Made by a program: the position numbers and the translations under genes. A DNA stretch of 64,000 bases from Symsagittifera roscoffensis (lineage: Eukaryota > Xenacoelomorpha > Acoela > Convolutidae), in NCBI RefSeq assembly GCF_963678635.1, contig NC_087063.1, forward strand, positions 23,070,701-23,134,700, given 5' to 3'. Within the stretch, counting starts at the first letter, position 1. Each line of letters starts with the position of its first letter. Shown in pieces: positions 21,794-31,948 of this stretch. The notes under the pieces were generated by a model. That model saw nothing but the letters and a program-made list of their open reading frames with translations. It was not told the origin of the DNA and did no database searches.

Positions 21794-23109
21794 AAAGGAT
21801 TATGATTTTGAACTAGATTTCGATCGTTCAGTACTCATGGAGTTTTTTTGCTAATGAGCTAAGTTCTAATGCTTCTTCCAATTGTTGTCCGAATAATAGT
21901 GTTGGTTCTTTGACAAATTTTCTACCGGAAGTAATACATTGTAAAGGAGATTGGGAGTTTGCTATTTCAGAATTATTGTACACTTCATTTCATCAAAATT
22001 TCATTATTTCACTGAAGGAAAATTTACTTTCATAGATGGAGAGAAAATTTTGAGGAAAAAAAAACATTGAACCGTTGCATATTGAACTTGGAATGTGTCC
22101 AAGTATTGTTGTTATAGTTAAGGCCAGGAATGATACAGTTCAAAAACGTGTAGGTGCCTAAAAATTGAAGTATAACGGACTTTATGTATCATTAGATAAT
22201 ATTACACTCAATCAGTGTTTTTCATTCCAATCAATTTTTTTGGTTTTTTGGTCGTGATTTAGAACAAAATCAGAGAGGGTTATACTGCGTGGAAAAAGAC
22301 TACAGTCTCCTCAGTATTCTTACGATGTAATTAAAATTCATTCCCTGATAACATGGTGAAACAAAAAATCCTTTGCTTTGATGTATTCCTTTCATTTCCA
22401 AAGGAAAAAAATGTTTTCAACCCTAAAAAAATGCACAAGACTAAAAAAATACAAGACAGTACATAAATTATGGGTCTTTTAGGAATCTAAAAACTCAAGT
22501 TAATAAAACGCTTTCATATCAAAAAAATTTAACTGAGGGGTTTTTTACAGGCGAAAAAGCTTCTTTTTTGTCCGTGAGAATTACAGGAGTTTTCTCTTGT
22601 TTAGCAAGATTTCGGATATTTTTTTTTACTCATATTTCAAACTGAATTGTTGCTCCAAGTTCAGCTTATTCTCAAATTTTTCGTGCACGTGCAAGAAAGG
22701 GTGGAAGAGGTTTTTGTGCTTATGCACAAACTCGTGGGAGAACTGCAATCCATTTAAATTAAAAAATATAAGTCCCCTTATGAAGTTGAAGATTAATTAC
22801 TTACATTGATTTGTTTACTTGTGAAAAGATGTTCAACCAGAAACCAAAGTTCGAATTATGTTAACTCGAGCTAGACCTAATTTTTACAGGCTGTCTGATA
22901 ATACAAGAGTTAGTATGAAAATTGTTGATTGTTCGCTGTATACTAGAAGAGTTTTAGTAGCTGAACCTAATCATCAAAACTTGCAATGGAATCTAAAAAA
23001 GGAGCCCGCTCATTACAATTACAAGTAAACTATAGCAAAAACCTTTGTCATTCCATCTCGTCAAAACCAGTTCAATCAGGAAAATGTTTTCAATAATGCC
23101 CCACCCAAT

Positions 23110-24690
23110 CAGAAGAATAGCTGTTGCAATGAATATAAATTCAGCGGTTGCGGGATCTTTTCATGAAAAAGCTTTCAACTATCAACATTTTTTTTGAGAC
23201 AGTTTTGATTAATTTGGGATGGAATAGCGATTGTTTCATTAGATACAACTTCCCCTTGTCGCCCCTATGTTACAACGTTGAAGCAATGCATTTTAATTTA
23301 AAATTTCCGGCTATTTCTATGGAAAAAATTTAGAGTCACTATATTCTTGTTTTTGACTTGACTTCACTACAGGATGCAGCTGAACAGTTGCATTATCCAG
23401 AACTTATTGGAGAAAACTTGAGATTAGAAAAGTTTTCCATCTTCCCTTGGAGCAAGTAACGGAATTAGTAGTCTTGGGAGAAAGACTATCAAATGTTCAT
23501 CTTGACAAATTCGGAAGAAACGCTAAAAAGTTATTTATTTTTGAATTTTCATTTTCTTATAAAATAAAAACTATTGTAACTTTTTTGGGAAATATCTCTG
23601 TAAAATTATTGTAACTTTGTCTCTGTAGTTTAAATTTTATTTTTCTTGAGACCTAATTTCATGGAAAAATAGACAATGAAAGCGGTATAATTATTAAGTC
23701 GAAAAAGTTCAAGAACCTTTGTCCAAAACATATGACTTCTGTATGGGATTTTTTTCATTCCTTACCTAAACACATGTAAGTCATCAATCATACCTTTTTT
23801 ATCAAAAATTGCAAAATCAAACGACCAATTTCTTTTTTTTTAGATGTAAATTAGCTAACAATTGCAAAGACGAATGATATTTCACTTCTGCTAAATAACG
23901 AAAAAGTTCCTGAGCTCAGGTTCAAGTATTTGGGGTTCTATACCTCTGATAAAATTCCTCAGCTCACAAAATAGTCATTTGGGACAAAAAAACTCCCATA
24001 AGAAGAATGGCTGTTGGGAAGGAAACAATTTCGTCGGCTGCGGAATCTTTTCATGAAAATCCTTTCAACTCTCAACAATTTAATTTAAGACATATTAGAA
24101 TAATTCGGGGTGGAAGAGCAATTGTTTCATTAGATATAACTTCTCCTTGTCGCTTCTATGTTACAACAAGAAAAGCAATGCAATTTGACGAAGGTTTTTT
24201 AGCTATTTTATGGAAAACTTTCAGAGTCACTATAATCTTGTTGTTTTTGACTTGACTTCACTGCAGGATGCTGCTGAACAGTTGCATTATCAAGAACTTA
24301 CTGGAGACAATTTGAGATTATAAAAGTTTTCCAATTTCCCTTGGAGCAAGTAATGCAATTGGTAGTCTTGCGAGAAAGACTATCAAAAGTTCAAATTGAC
24401 AAGCTCGTAAATGTCACAAAAATTTTTAATTTTTTTTGAAGTTTCATAATATAAAATAAAATTATTGTAACTTTTTTGGGATTTTTCTCTGTGAAATTAT
24501 TGTAACTTTGTCTCTGCAGTATTCATTTTGCTATTCTTCAGATCTAAAGCTTCTGGAAAAGTAGACAATGAAAGCTGTATAATTACTAAGTTGAGAAAAT
24601 TCTACAACCTAGACTGTGAAACAGTGTTCAAGAACCTTTGTCCAATACATATGACTTCTGTATGGGACTTTGTTGATTCGTTACCTAAAC
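23110..24690 (+). repeat. Direct duplication inside the Polinton fossil
   Basis: About 23110-23790 and about 24000-24690 are diverged direct copies, sharing for example CTTTTCATGAAAA, TTGTTTCATTAGATA and GACTTGACTTCACT. They also share the downstream block with ACTATCAAA, GTAACTTTTTTGGGA and ACATATGACTTCTGTATGGGA. The duplication therefore covers more than the capsid-derived part. Confidence 0.75.
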
Positions 24691-24999
24691 AAATGTAAGT
24701 TATCAATCTTACCTTTTTTATCCAAAATTGCACCACCAAATGATCAATTCCTTTGTTTTTCTAGATGTAAGTCAGCTAACAATCGCAAAGATGGATCATG
24801 TTTCACTTCTGCAAACTAATGAAAGAGTTCCTGAGCTTGGGTTCAAGTATATGAGGTCTGATAAATTTCCTCAACTCACAAAAAACTCATTTGCAATAAT
24901 TAACTCAGTACCAAGCAATGACTGAGGAGAACATTGCATCATGATTGCTCAAGGGAAAAAGTTTACATTTTGCTGATTTTTTTGGAAGAAAAGGTTGCA

Positions 25000-26570
25000 A
25001 CTACTTTTTAGAGAAAAAAGACCAGCGCAAAGAAAACGTTAAAAAAGTAATAATTTTTGTAACTTTTAAGCAATGTATTTAGCATTTCTTCTTTTTAAAA
25101 ACTAACAGAAGAACTTGATTAATATTCAAGATCTTAATGATGTTTTGAACTTTATCAGTAATTATATGTCAGAGCGCAGCATTTATTGCAACAAAATTTA
25201 GGTATGAAATGGTGATTTTTACTGTAACTGTAAGTTTGTAACTGTAACTGCGTAATTGTAATTAAACTTTTCTTTTTTGTTTTCTTTTAAATAATGAAAA
25301 ATACGATTTGATTAAGCCTAGTTGAGAATATCCGTTATTATGTAGGAAAATTTGGAGGAGACGATTATTTTTGAATACTGGGAGCAATAAATTCAATAAA
25401 ATTAAATTTTTAAAAATGACTATGAAAACGAAATTTTTCCACAAAAGTTTTTTTGCTTCAAAACCAATCTTTTTAAATGTTTACTCTGGGAAAATTGTAC
25501 ACACTACAAGTTATAAGAACCACCGCTTAAATCTTTTTTTTTTCTTTAATTTGAACCTTTTTACTTCACTTGTTCAAATTTTTAGTAGTTCTCACAATTC
25601 TTCCGAGAGTTCGGAATTTTCAACATAAATTCTGCTGATCTAGGCACTGTTTTTGGCATTCAAAACACTATATAAAACGTATCTTAGCTCAAATTAGATC
25701 AAATCTTATCTTATTTCCACTTTCGAGGAAAAAATGAATAATAAACTCAAATTTTTAATCACAATTTTTTGTCCTTGACTGAACATGATAGAAATTATTC
25801 AACAATTTGGGTTTGTACTTTATTCACGTAATATAGCGTTAGCATTGGGTCTTCACGATCAGATGAAGAATCATTACAGAAATTAGCCAGTTTTTGAGAC
25901 TTCTGAAAATTGATCCAAAAATTTGAGATTTTTGCCCAAAAACTTACCATCTGAAACTCACCACCCGACACATATTAGGAGACATTGAGTAAAATATCCG
26001 TTATCGTAATAAATAGGAATTTAAACTGTCCCCTATGAAATCATTGCTGTATCGGCAAATCGGGCGCCAAAAACCTTTTTGAAAACCAAAGTTTTGTTCA
26101 AAACTTACTATTTTAACATCCGAAAATCTGAATTATAATTTATTACATGGTAAACCTATAACCTATCCTAATACATGTGATTTTGAATGTTCTCGTTTGG
26201 AATCTTTAATTTTGATGTATCGCAAAATCGGGCCCCAAAAACTTTTTGAAAACCAAAATTTTTTTCGAAACTTACAACCTTACCAACTGAAACCCTCAAA
26301 CCTATAATCTATCTTATGACATTGGGAAATCTATTTCCTATGTTAATGCATGTTGTAAGAACCTAAGATTCTATAGCCTATGTTAATACATGGTAGTTCT
26401 CATCCGGTAGCGCAATTTCTACCCGACATATGCCACCCGATGCATATAGTGAACTTACCTCACGATAACCCTCAATTCGTTACGTCTCTGAAGTATTGCT
26501 TGAAGCCGGAGTTCAACAAGTAGAAGGTTTCACTGCCCTGAACAAGTACCCTGCACAATTCTTTTTTCTT
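25000..26570. other. AT-rich stretch with a weak repeat of about 170 bp
   Basis: No gene supported. Around 26045-26260 the phrase AAATCGGGC followed by CCAAAAACCTTTTTGAAAAC occurs twice about 170 bp apart, so a short degenerate tandem repeat is present. The phrase CCTATGTTAATRCATG also recurs near 26335-26390. Confidence 0.4.
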
Positions 26571-26574
26571 TAAG

Positions 26575-26872
26575 TACCCTGAACAACTCCTTTAAGTTAA
26601 AGGAGACAACTCCGAGCGAGTGGTTAATCAAATCGGTAGAGACATCTCATCCCGTCCTCTCAAGCGGGGTTACCACTTTTTCCGAAAAAAAATCAAGAGG
26701 ACTTGAACTGGCTGAAAAAATCGTTACAAGAAACTTGATTAAGAAAAACAAGAGAAAAAGGAAAACGAAACAGGTGTTGCAGAAAAAACTAGAGGTGGCC
26801 GACAAAAAAATAAGAATATTAAGAGACTACAATCTTTCTTTAGAGAAGATACTTAAACTTTTTTCGAACTAA
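26575..26872 (+). CDS. Possible terminal exon: basic region plus coiled coil (bZIP-like)
   Basis: An open frame without its own ATG that ends at TAA 26870-26872. It can be read from a polypyrimidine-plus-AG acceptor (CTTTTTTCTTTAAG, ending 26574), giving about 98 codons. The protein has a Ser/Thr-containing start (PSEWLIKSVETSHPVLSSG), then a strongly basic run (RNLIKKNKRKRKTK), then heptads with hydrophobic a/d positions and a central Asn (LQKKLEVADKKIRILRDYNL), ending LEKILKLFSN. Basic region followed directly by a leucine-zipper-like coil recalls bZIP factors of the C/EBP type, but the canonical N-x7-R basic motif is not clear. No upstream exon was identified, so it may equally be an orphan or decayed exon. 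Confidence 0.35.
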
Positions 26873-26879
26873 TGTTTAT

Positions 26880-27980
26880 AAAATATTTTTAACCATGTTC
26901 TTTATGTTGTTAATTTTGAGGCAGTGTCTATTTGAGAGCTTGCTTTCACAATGGTTCAACTAAAAAAGTGGATGTGTTGTAGTAAGGGAAATGCTACACT
27001 AAAATAAATGGCTATCGTTTATTTTTACGTTTACTTTTGAATCAGGTTTCAACTGAACGACTTAACTTAAAACTTTAGAAGTCAAATCCAAAATTTGAAA
27101 TATGGATCCAAAACTTTCTAAATGGATTTTGCTATTCTTCCAGTTTTATAAATCTTGATAGAAGGCAAACAAAATTTAAAAAGTTTAACGGTTGATCGAG
27201 GAATCTTATTATGAGTTGAACATTTGTGCAAAACCTTCAATCATTATCTGTTTATATAGTAATCACTTCAACTCTTGAACCAGGTCGACTATGATCTATG
27301 ATATAATCAGACCCAAGACTTATAACTTTAGATTTTAATTGAAACAAAGGATCCCTGTTTACTTCAATATAAGTAAAAGCCCTTTCAGTCCGAACACAAA
27401 TATAATTTAAAAATTTCAGAAATTTTCCCTGTGTCGAGAAAATTACGTTTGAAAAATAGGTTTGACATCCCAATTTGCATTTTTTTCTAAACGTTTGAAA
27501 GTCGTTGCCCTGATGAGTTAATTTAATCTCGTTGCTAATCAGATCTTAATAGCGACAATGCTCAACTTGTAATTGAACAAACCTTGATAGTTAGGTCTTT
27601 CCCTGATGTTTGTAAGTCTTTAATTAGGTCTTTGCCTGATGATAAAAAAATCCTTCAATCAATTCGATTTGCTGAAAATATTGATCAAAATATGTGAACC
27701 AAAATGTTGTTGCTCTCTTGTCATTCCCTCTCACACCATTCTCTCTCTCGTGGTGTATTTATTCGTCCTTTGGTACCTATTGACGAATTGCCGCCCCTAT
27801 AATTAACTAATTCAATGGTTGAGAATACGGGCGGGATAGATTGATTAAAAAATGATTCGTAAAAAAAGGCCTTTTTGTGTTAAAATTTTTAAATTTCAAC
27901 CAAAAAGCTTTTACATCAGCCTTGAAGTGCAGTCGGAACAATCAGGGTTTTGCCATGGGATATGCGAGCAGTCTTGCTTT
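26880..27980. other. Mostly non-coding; small open frame of unknown nature
   Basis: The + strand frame 27537-27696 reads without a start codon as a plausible soluble segment (NAQLVIEQTLIVRSFPDVCK, then SLPDDKKILQSIRFAEN). It has no recognised relatives. Near 27930-27980 there is the 3' end of an R copy (GCAGTCGGAACAATCAGG to GCGAGCAGTCTTG). Confidence 0.3.
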
Positions 27981-27984
27981 TTAA

Positions 27985-28361
27985 GTAGCATTTCTTTATA
28001 TCTTCTAAAAGTTATTGTAGACTGAGCTCAAATGAAATAAGCTATTTCACTTTTGATAATTTTTTGTAAATTTTTCCGGGTTCAAGATTACCAATTTAGT
28101 CAAACTTGAATAATAAAGGCTCGATATATTTTATCGATAAATCTAATCCATCTTAGACATCGTTGCTAATTGCACCGAGGCATGCTATTTTGTCTATTTA
28201 AAACTGTGCTAAATTCGATATGCATCACTTTCTAGTTTAAATAGTTTTCAAAAAATCAAAAATCCACTAATTAATTTACTTTTAAGGAAATATTAATTCA
28301 TAGGGCTTAACAAGCAGTCCAAGCATTCAGGGTTTTGCCCTGATACGAGCAGTCTTTCTAG
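27985..28361 (+). repeat. R repeat, diverged copy
   Basis: A degenerate R copy recognised by its middle (AATAATAAAGGCTCGATATATT, TCTTAGACATCG) and its 3' end (GGGTTTTGCCCTGATACGAG then CAGTCTTTCTAG). Confidence 0.65.
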
Positions 28362-28702
28362 TTTTAGTGCACATTTGAAAATTGCGATTTTGGCCGAACT
28401 CCTGAAATAGTTTTTCCGTGTTTAGATCATTTCATTTAAGCTGCAACACTTTTTGGCGCTGGGAGCTAGTCCATTTTCCATCGTGATCAAAAAGTTAATA
28501 CAGACAAAAGAAGTCAGATTATCTAATTAGTCTCTGTAAATGAGCTCGTAATTCACTCAAATTCTTATTCAAACCTCTCGAGAAGAAAAATTTACGGAAA
28601 AAACGTAATTGGTGTAACTTTCCTCAGAAACATTCTTGCTATCATTTATCAATTCTGATGGAATCTATTAAATCATCTAAAATATTGGGTCTTGTTTTCA
28701 AA

Positions 28703-28960
28703 ATAAAACAAGACTGCTCGTATCAGCACACAACCCGTACTGTTTTGACTGCCTTTTAAGCCCTATGGAATAATGCTTGCTTCAAAAGTAAAATGATAAA
28801 TGGATTTTTTTTGATCTTTTTTGGAAACCATGTTGCCACACGCTATTTTAATTACAATGTAACCTAGATATGGAAAAAAAAATAGTTTTAATTAGACCAT
28901 ATAGCATGCCTTAGTTCAATTGATTGGCCTTGAATAGTTTTTGGTAAATTAAAAATTTGC
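28703..28960 (-). repeat. R repeat, diverged copy in opposite orientation
   Basis: Begins AAAACAAGACTGCTCGTATC and TTTTGACTGCCTTTTAAGCC, then becomes increasingly diverged. With the copy at 27985-28361 it forms a loose inverted pair around 28360-28700. Confidence 0.65.
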
Positions 28961-29240
28961 TAAACTATGTTTTCTAGGCTGATCCTATTTAAGTTCAAGT
29001 GTTACAATTTGATTAACCTATCGAATCAAAAGAACCAATTAGTTCAAGAACCAAAAAGAATAAAGAGAGCGTCTTTACAGCGGAATCGGTATCGTAAGTG
29101 ATTCAATTTTAAACGAGTAGTGTGGGAAAACTCACCACGTACAAACTATTGAACGAGCAATTTAGACAAACTCGTCGATGGCTACTATAGAGTTGTGCAC
29201 CCAAAGCTGGGCCTTTGCAGATTATTGTTCCCGCGAGGGT
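28960..29240. other. Non-coding stretch with a low-copy dispersed repeat
   Basis: AAAGAGAGCGTCTTT near 29060 matches the segment near 10470. No gene seen. Confidence 0.35.
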
Positions 29241-29368
29241 CCACAGTTTTTGTTAAAATTAACCTAAAAAAAACTCGCCGAGCATATATATTCCTCACTT
29301 TTCGAAAATGTGAGGAATATATATGCTCGGCGAGTTTTTTTACTCAGATTAATTTTAAACAACTGTGG
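29241..29368. repeat. Large palindrome (about 60-bp arms)
   Basis: Arms of about 60 bp meet at TTTTCGAAAA (about 29299-29308). The inner 30 bp are essentially perfect (CTCGCCGAGCATATATATTC and its inverse). The outer parts match with small indels (CCACAG ... TTAAAATTAA at the left, its inverse at the right). Non-coding; would form a strong hairpin. It lies 15 bp from the MITE at 29383. Confidence 0.85.
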
Positions 29369-29382
29369 AAAACATTTTTTTG

Positions 29383-29586
29383 GGCTCTTTTTCCTTTTCC
29401 CCCCAACCTCACTCAAACATGAACTTTATGGTTTAATGAGTGGTTTTACAAGGTTAATTATGATGACCAAATATGCTTGTTATGGCCTAATTAGTCTGCA
29501 TGTCAATTTTTACGGCAATTGGACAAAGTGAACAGTAACTTCAAAAATATAAAATTGCAGGTGGGGGAAAAAAAGGAAAAAGAGAC
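29383..29586. mobile_element. hAT-like MITE (GGCTCTTTTTCC family), copy 2
   Basis: 204 bp, in the opposite internal orientation to the copy at 12306-12506: shared internal phrases such as AAGGTTAATTATGATGACCA appear there as the inverse. The end reads GTGGGGGAAAAAAAGGAAAA and AGAGAC. Flanks are T-rich on both sides (TTTTTTTG / TTTTTTGT), compatible with an 8-bp duplication but not unambiguous. Confidence 0.8.
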
Positions 29587-29749
29587 TTTTTTGTAATGGA
29601 AGCTGAAAAATAGCACAGAGAAGTCACATAAGAAAAAGCAACTGCAAAATTTGAAAATCACTCAATCAATTTAATCAGTATAATAGTTTTTTTACTGAAA
29701 TACTTCAAAAAAAAAATTCTAAAAAAAACCAGAACAATTCGATAATTGA

Positions 29750-30200
29750 ACGATTTCCCAGAGCGAAGCCAAACTGCGCATTTTGTCAAGGTCAAAAAAT
29801 ACTATTTTTGCGGAATTCACAAAACTGCTTTTTATCTTTGGTCTTCAGAACCGGTTTAGTTTAGCTTAAAAAAGACAAATTTCGGAATCGGCTTACAAAT
29901 TGCGGATTCCGCTTACTATTTTTGCGGAATCAATCTGCATTTGAGGAGTCCACTTACTGGTTGCGGAATCTGCTTTCAGTTGCGGAATCCAGAGCAACTA
30001 GCTATTTCAGCTTTTGGCAGAATCCGTGCAGACAACGTTTACGTTACAGTTATTTGCATGCCGAATCCATATAAGTTTTGTTAGTGGAAACTACTTACAT
30101 TCTGCAACATTTTCAAAAATTAGTATCTGGCTTCCAAAAAACTACGGACAGCAAATTATGCGCCTATCCACTGCAAAGTTTGGTCTCGTAATACGTGAAA
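29750..30200 (+). repeat. Dispersed repeat with GCGGAATCCGC-like motifs, copy 1
   Basis: Many TTGCGGAATC / GCGGATTCCGC phrases. The distal part (about 30050-30195, with TTTTGTTAGTGGAAACTACT and the phrase CAAATTATGCGCCTATCCAC) matches about 54350-54490. An open frame at 30014-30226 has no recognisable similarity and is probably part of the repeat. Confidence 0.6.
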
Positions 30201-30402
30201 AGCAAATTACAGAAATATCAATCTGAACTCAAATTCGGAAAGATAAAAATAAATATTATCCATTATTATTTTGCTAATGGATGATCACAGACTAAAACGT
30301 ATTACATTCAAAATAAGTCAAAATTATTAAACTCCAACTCAACCTGCCCTGTGTGACATTTTCCCCCAAAACAATTCTAATTCTTTTACCAATCTACAAT
30401 AG

Positions 30403-30653
30403 GTCATTTTGCTCCGCCCTATTCTACTTATGCTAATTTATCTCGCAGTTACACTTATGGTAGTGCAAACTCTTCTATGTACAATGTAGATTCAAATCTC
30501 GGTAACCGGGTCGAAGTGTTCACTTTATGTTTCGGCTGTTTCGCCGAAAACCGTTATGTTTCGACCTTCTTGACCAAAGTTCGGTATGTATCGACTGTAC
30601 TCGGCCCAAACAAATCTGCTCGACCGTTCTTGAACCATGCAAGATATTTTTAG
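30403..30653 (+). CDS. Possible orphan exon, Tyr/Ser-rich
   Basis: After an acceptor-like AATCTACAATAG the frame reads HFAPPYSTYANLSRSYTYGS and then ANSSMYNVDSNLG, followed by a GTAACC that could be a donor (about 30501); otherwise it stays open to TAG 30651-30653. The Tyr/Ser-rich composition looks like real coding sequence, but no partner exon or family was recognised. Confidence 0.22.
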
Positions 30654-30659
30654 ACTGTG

Positions 30660-31750
30660 CTCGATGTCCAAATGAGTTATTCAAAGTTAAACATAATTTA
30701 TGCTTTTCAGGTAACATCTGATGATGATTTTTTATCAGAATTGAATGATAATCGTTATTTTTAATTTAAATGCTCAGTAGAGATGAACTCTTTTCGAGCT
30801 ATTTTTTTGGAATACTACTTTGCAGTTTGAGTCGAAAATGTTAAAAAGTGTTTTGATATTTTAAAAAAAAACTTATTTTGGCTCCGATTAACGGCCGAAA
30901 AATTGGTATTTTTCGACCGTGCTCGAAGTATGTTTCCAATTTGTGCTCGACCCAGAGCCCTGTCTCGACTTCTCTTTTCGGTTCGAGCACTGACATGTGC
31001 TCGACTTAGTAAGTCGAGCCATAAAGTGAGAACCTCTATCAGGGTAATAATCTGAGCCGCTAAATCTGACTCGCTTAAAAGTTTGGTAAAGCTGGTCATT
31101 TGCACAGTTGACAGGTTCAAAACCTCAATTTTGGTTAATAACATAGAAATAAAAGCAAAATTCGAACCACTGTATCATTTTGTTTCGAGGAAAGTATTAC
31201 ATATATAAGCATAGTTAACTTGGGTGTGGTGTATTTAGGAAGCTCTTGTCTTAAGGAAAGTAGTTGCGCTTGATTTAGGAGAACACTTACTCGCAAAAAA
31301 TGTGACGTAAGGAATTATGATGGATGTAAGCTAAACGCATTGACTGAATTTGGGTCATTATGCAAAAAAAACGTTTCTCGAAAACAAAGATTTAGTGGAA
31401 TGTTTGAAGATGGCAGTATAAGCAATAATTCAAGAAGAACGCCCGTTTCCTTCAAGTCATAAGCACGCATGAAAAATTTTCGGAACCATTGGACAGACAA
31501 CAAACCAAAAATGCATACTTATTCAGATCCATCTACAAAGTTTATCACATTAAAATATAGCACTTCATCTGGATAAGTTGTTTCAGCTAGTTTTTAGCAA
31601 AGAAATATCAATTTTCCCACTTTTTGTTCATCCAAAAAGTGTAAAAAATTTGCTTAGATCCAGAAAACTTCACAGAACTTTGGACAGGAAGTGTCTCTCC
31701 AGGTCAGGTCGTCTCTTGGTTAAAATAGTTGAATTTTTGTGCAAGGGATG
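30660..31750. other. Non-coding stretch
   Basis: TGCTCGA-type phrases recur between about 30530 and 31020 in both orientations (CTCGACC, GGTCGAG), giving spurious open frames on both strands. No gene supported. Confidence 0.4.
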
Positions 31751-31752
31751 AA

Positions 31753-31933
31753 TTTGCAAGCTGTCAATCAACTGTCCACTCTTGATGCTAGACTAATTGA
31801 TTAGCAGGTGTTTGTCCTTGGAACAGTCTGTCACCCTTGGATACTGTTCACAACCACTCTCTATGCTAACTTTGTAAGATTATCTCTATCTGGAATTTAC
31901 AATTGGACGACTAGCGTTTTTACATTTTCAACA
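31753..31933 (+). repeat. 5' LTR of gypsy fossil 1
   Basis: Matches the 3' LTR at 36850-37030 closely and ends in the same CAACA, directly followed by the primer-binding site. Confidence 0.9.
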
Positions 31934-31948
31934 TGGCGCAGCCAGCAG
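31934..31948 (+). promoter_or_regulatory. Primer-binding site of gypsy fossil 1
   Basis: TGGCGCAGCCAGCAG starts immediately after the LTR. TGGCGCAG is the kind of site complementary to tRNA-Ser 3' ends. The same 15 bases occur in gypsy fossil 2. Confidence 0.75.

Larger units (their letters stand above)
20950..24930 (+). mobile_element. Polinton/Maverick-type fossil with capsid-protein remains
   Basis: Very decayed + strand remains resembling the capsid-type protein known in animal genomes as F54H12.2-like, which I associate with Polintons. The start of the recognisable zone (about 21020-21110) resembles the neighbouring small protein (MIGGVATIHFV). About 21950-22330 holds EPLHIELGMCPSIVVIV and DLEQNQRG. 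About 22880-23120 holds VSMKIVDCSLYTRRVLVAEP and IPSRQNQFNQENVFNNAP. About 23110-23480 and again about 24000-24420 hold two copies of the distal part (RIIRGGRAIVSLDITSPCR, YVTTRKAMQF, DLTSLQDAAEQLHY). The element is broken in very many places, old, and contains the 200-N gap. No terminal repeats, polymerase or integrase were recognised. Family assignment rests on remembered motifs, not a search. Confidence 0.62.

Noticed and set aside
21564-21854. Open frames through the first N run
   Set aside because: They exist only because N is not read as a stop.
26600-26680. GAGTGGTTAATCAAATCGG resembling the D-arm of a Ser/Leu tRNA
   Set aside because: No matching B box or cloverleaf, and the same stretch lies in the open frame of the possible coiled-coil exon.
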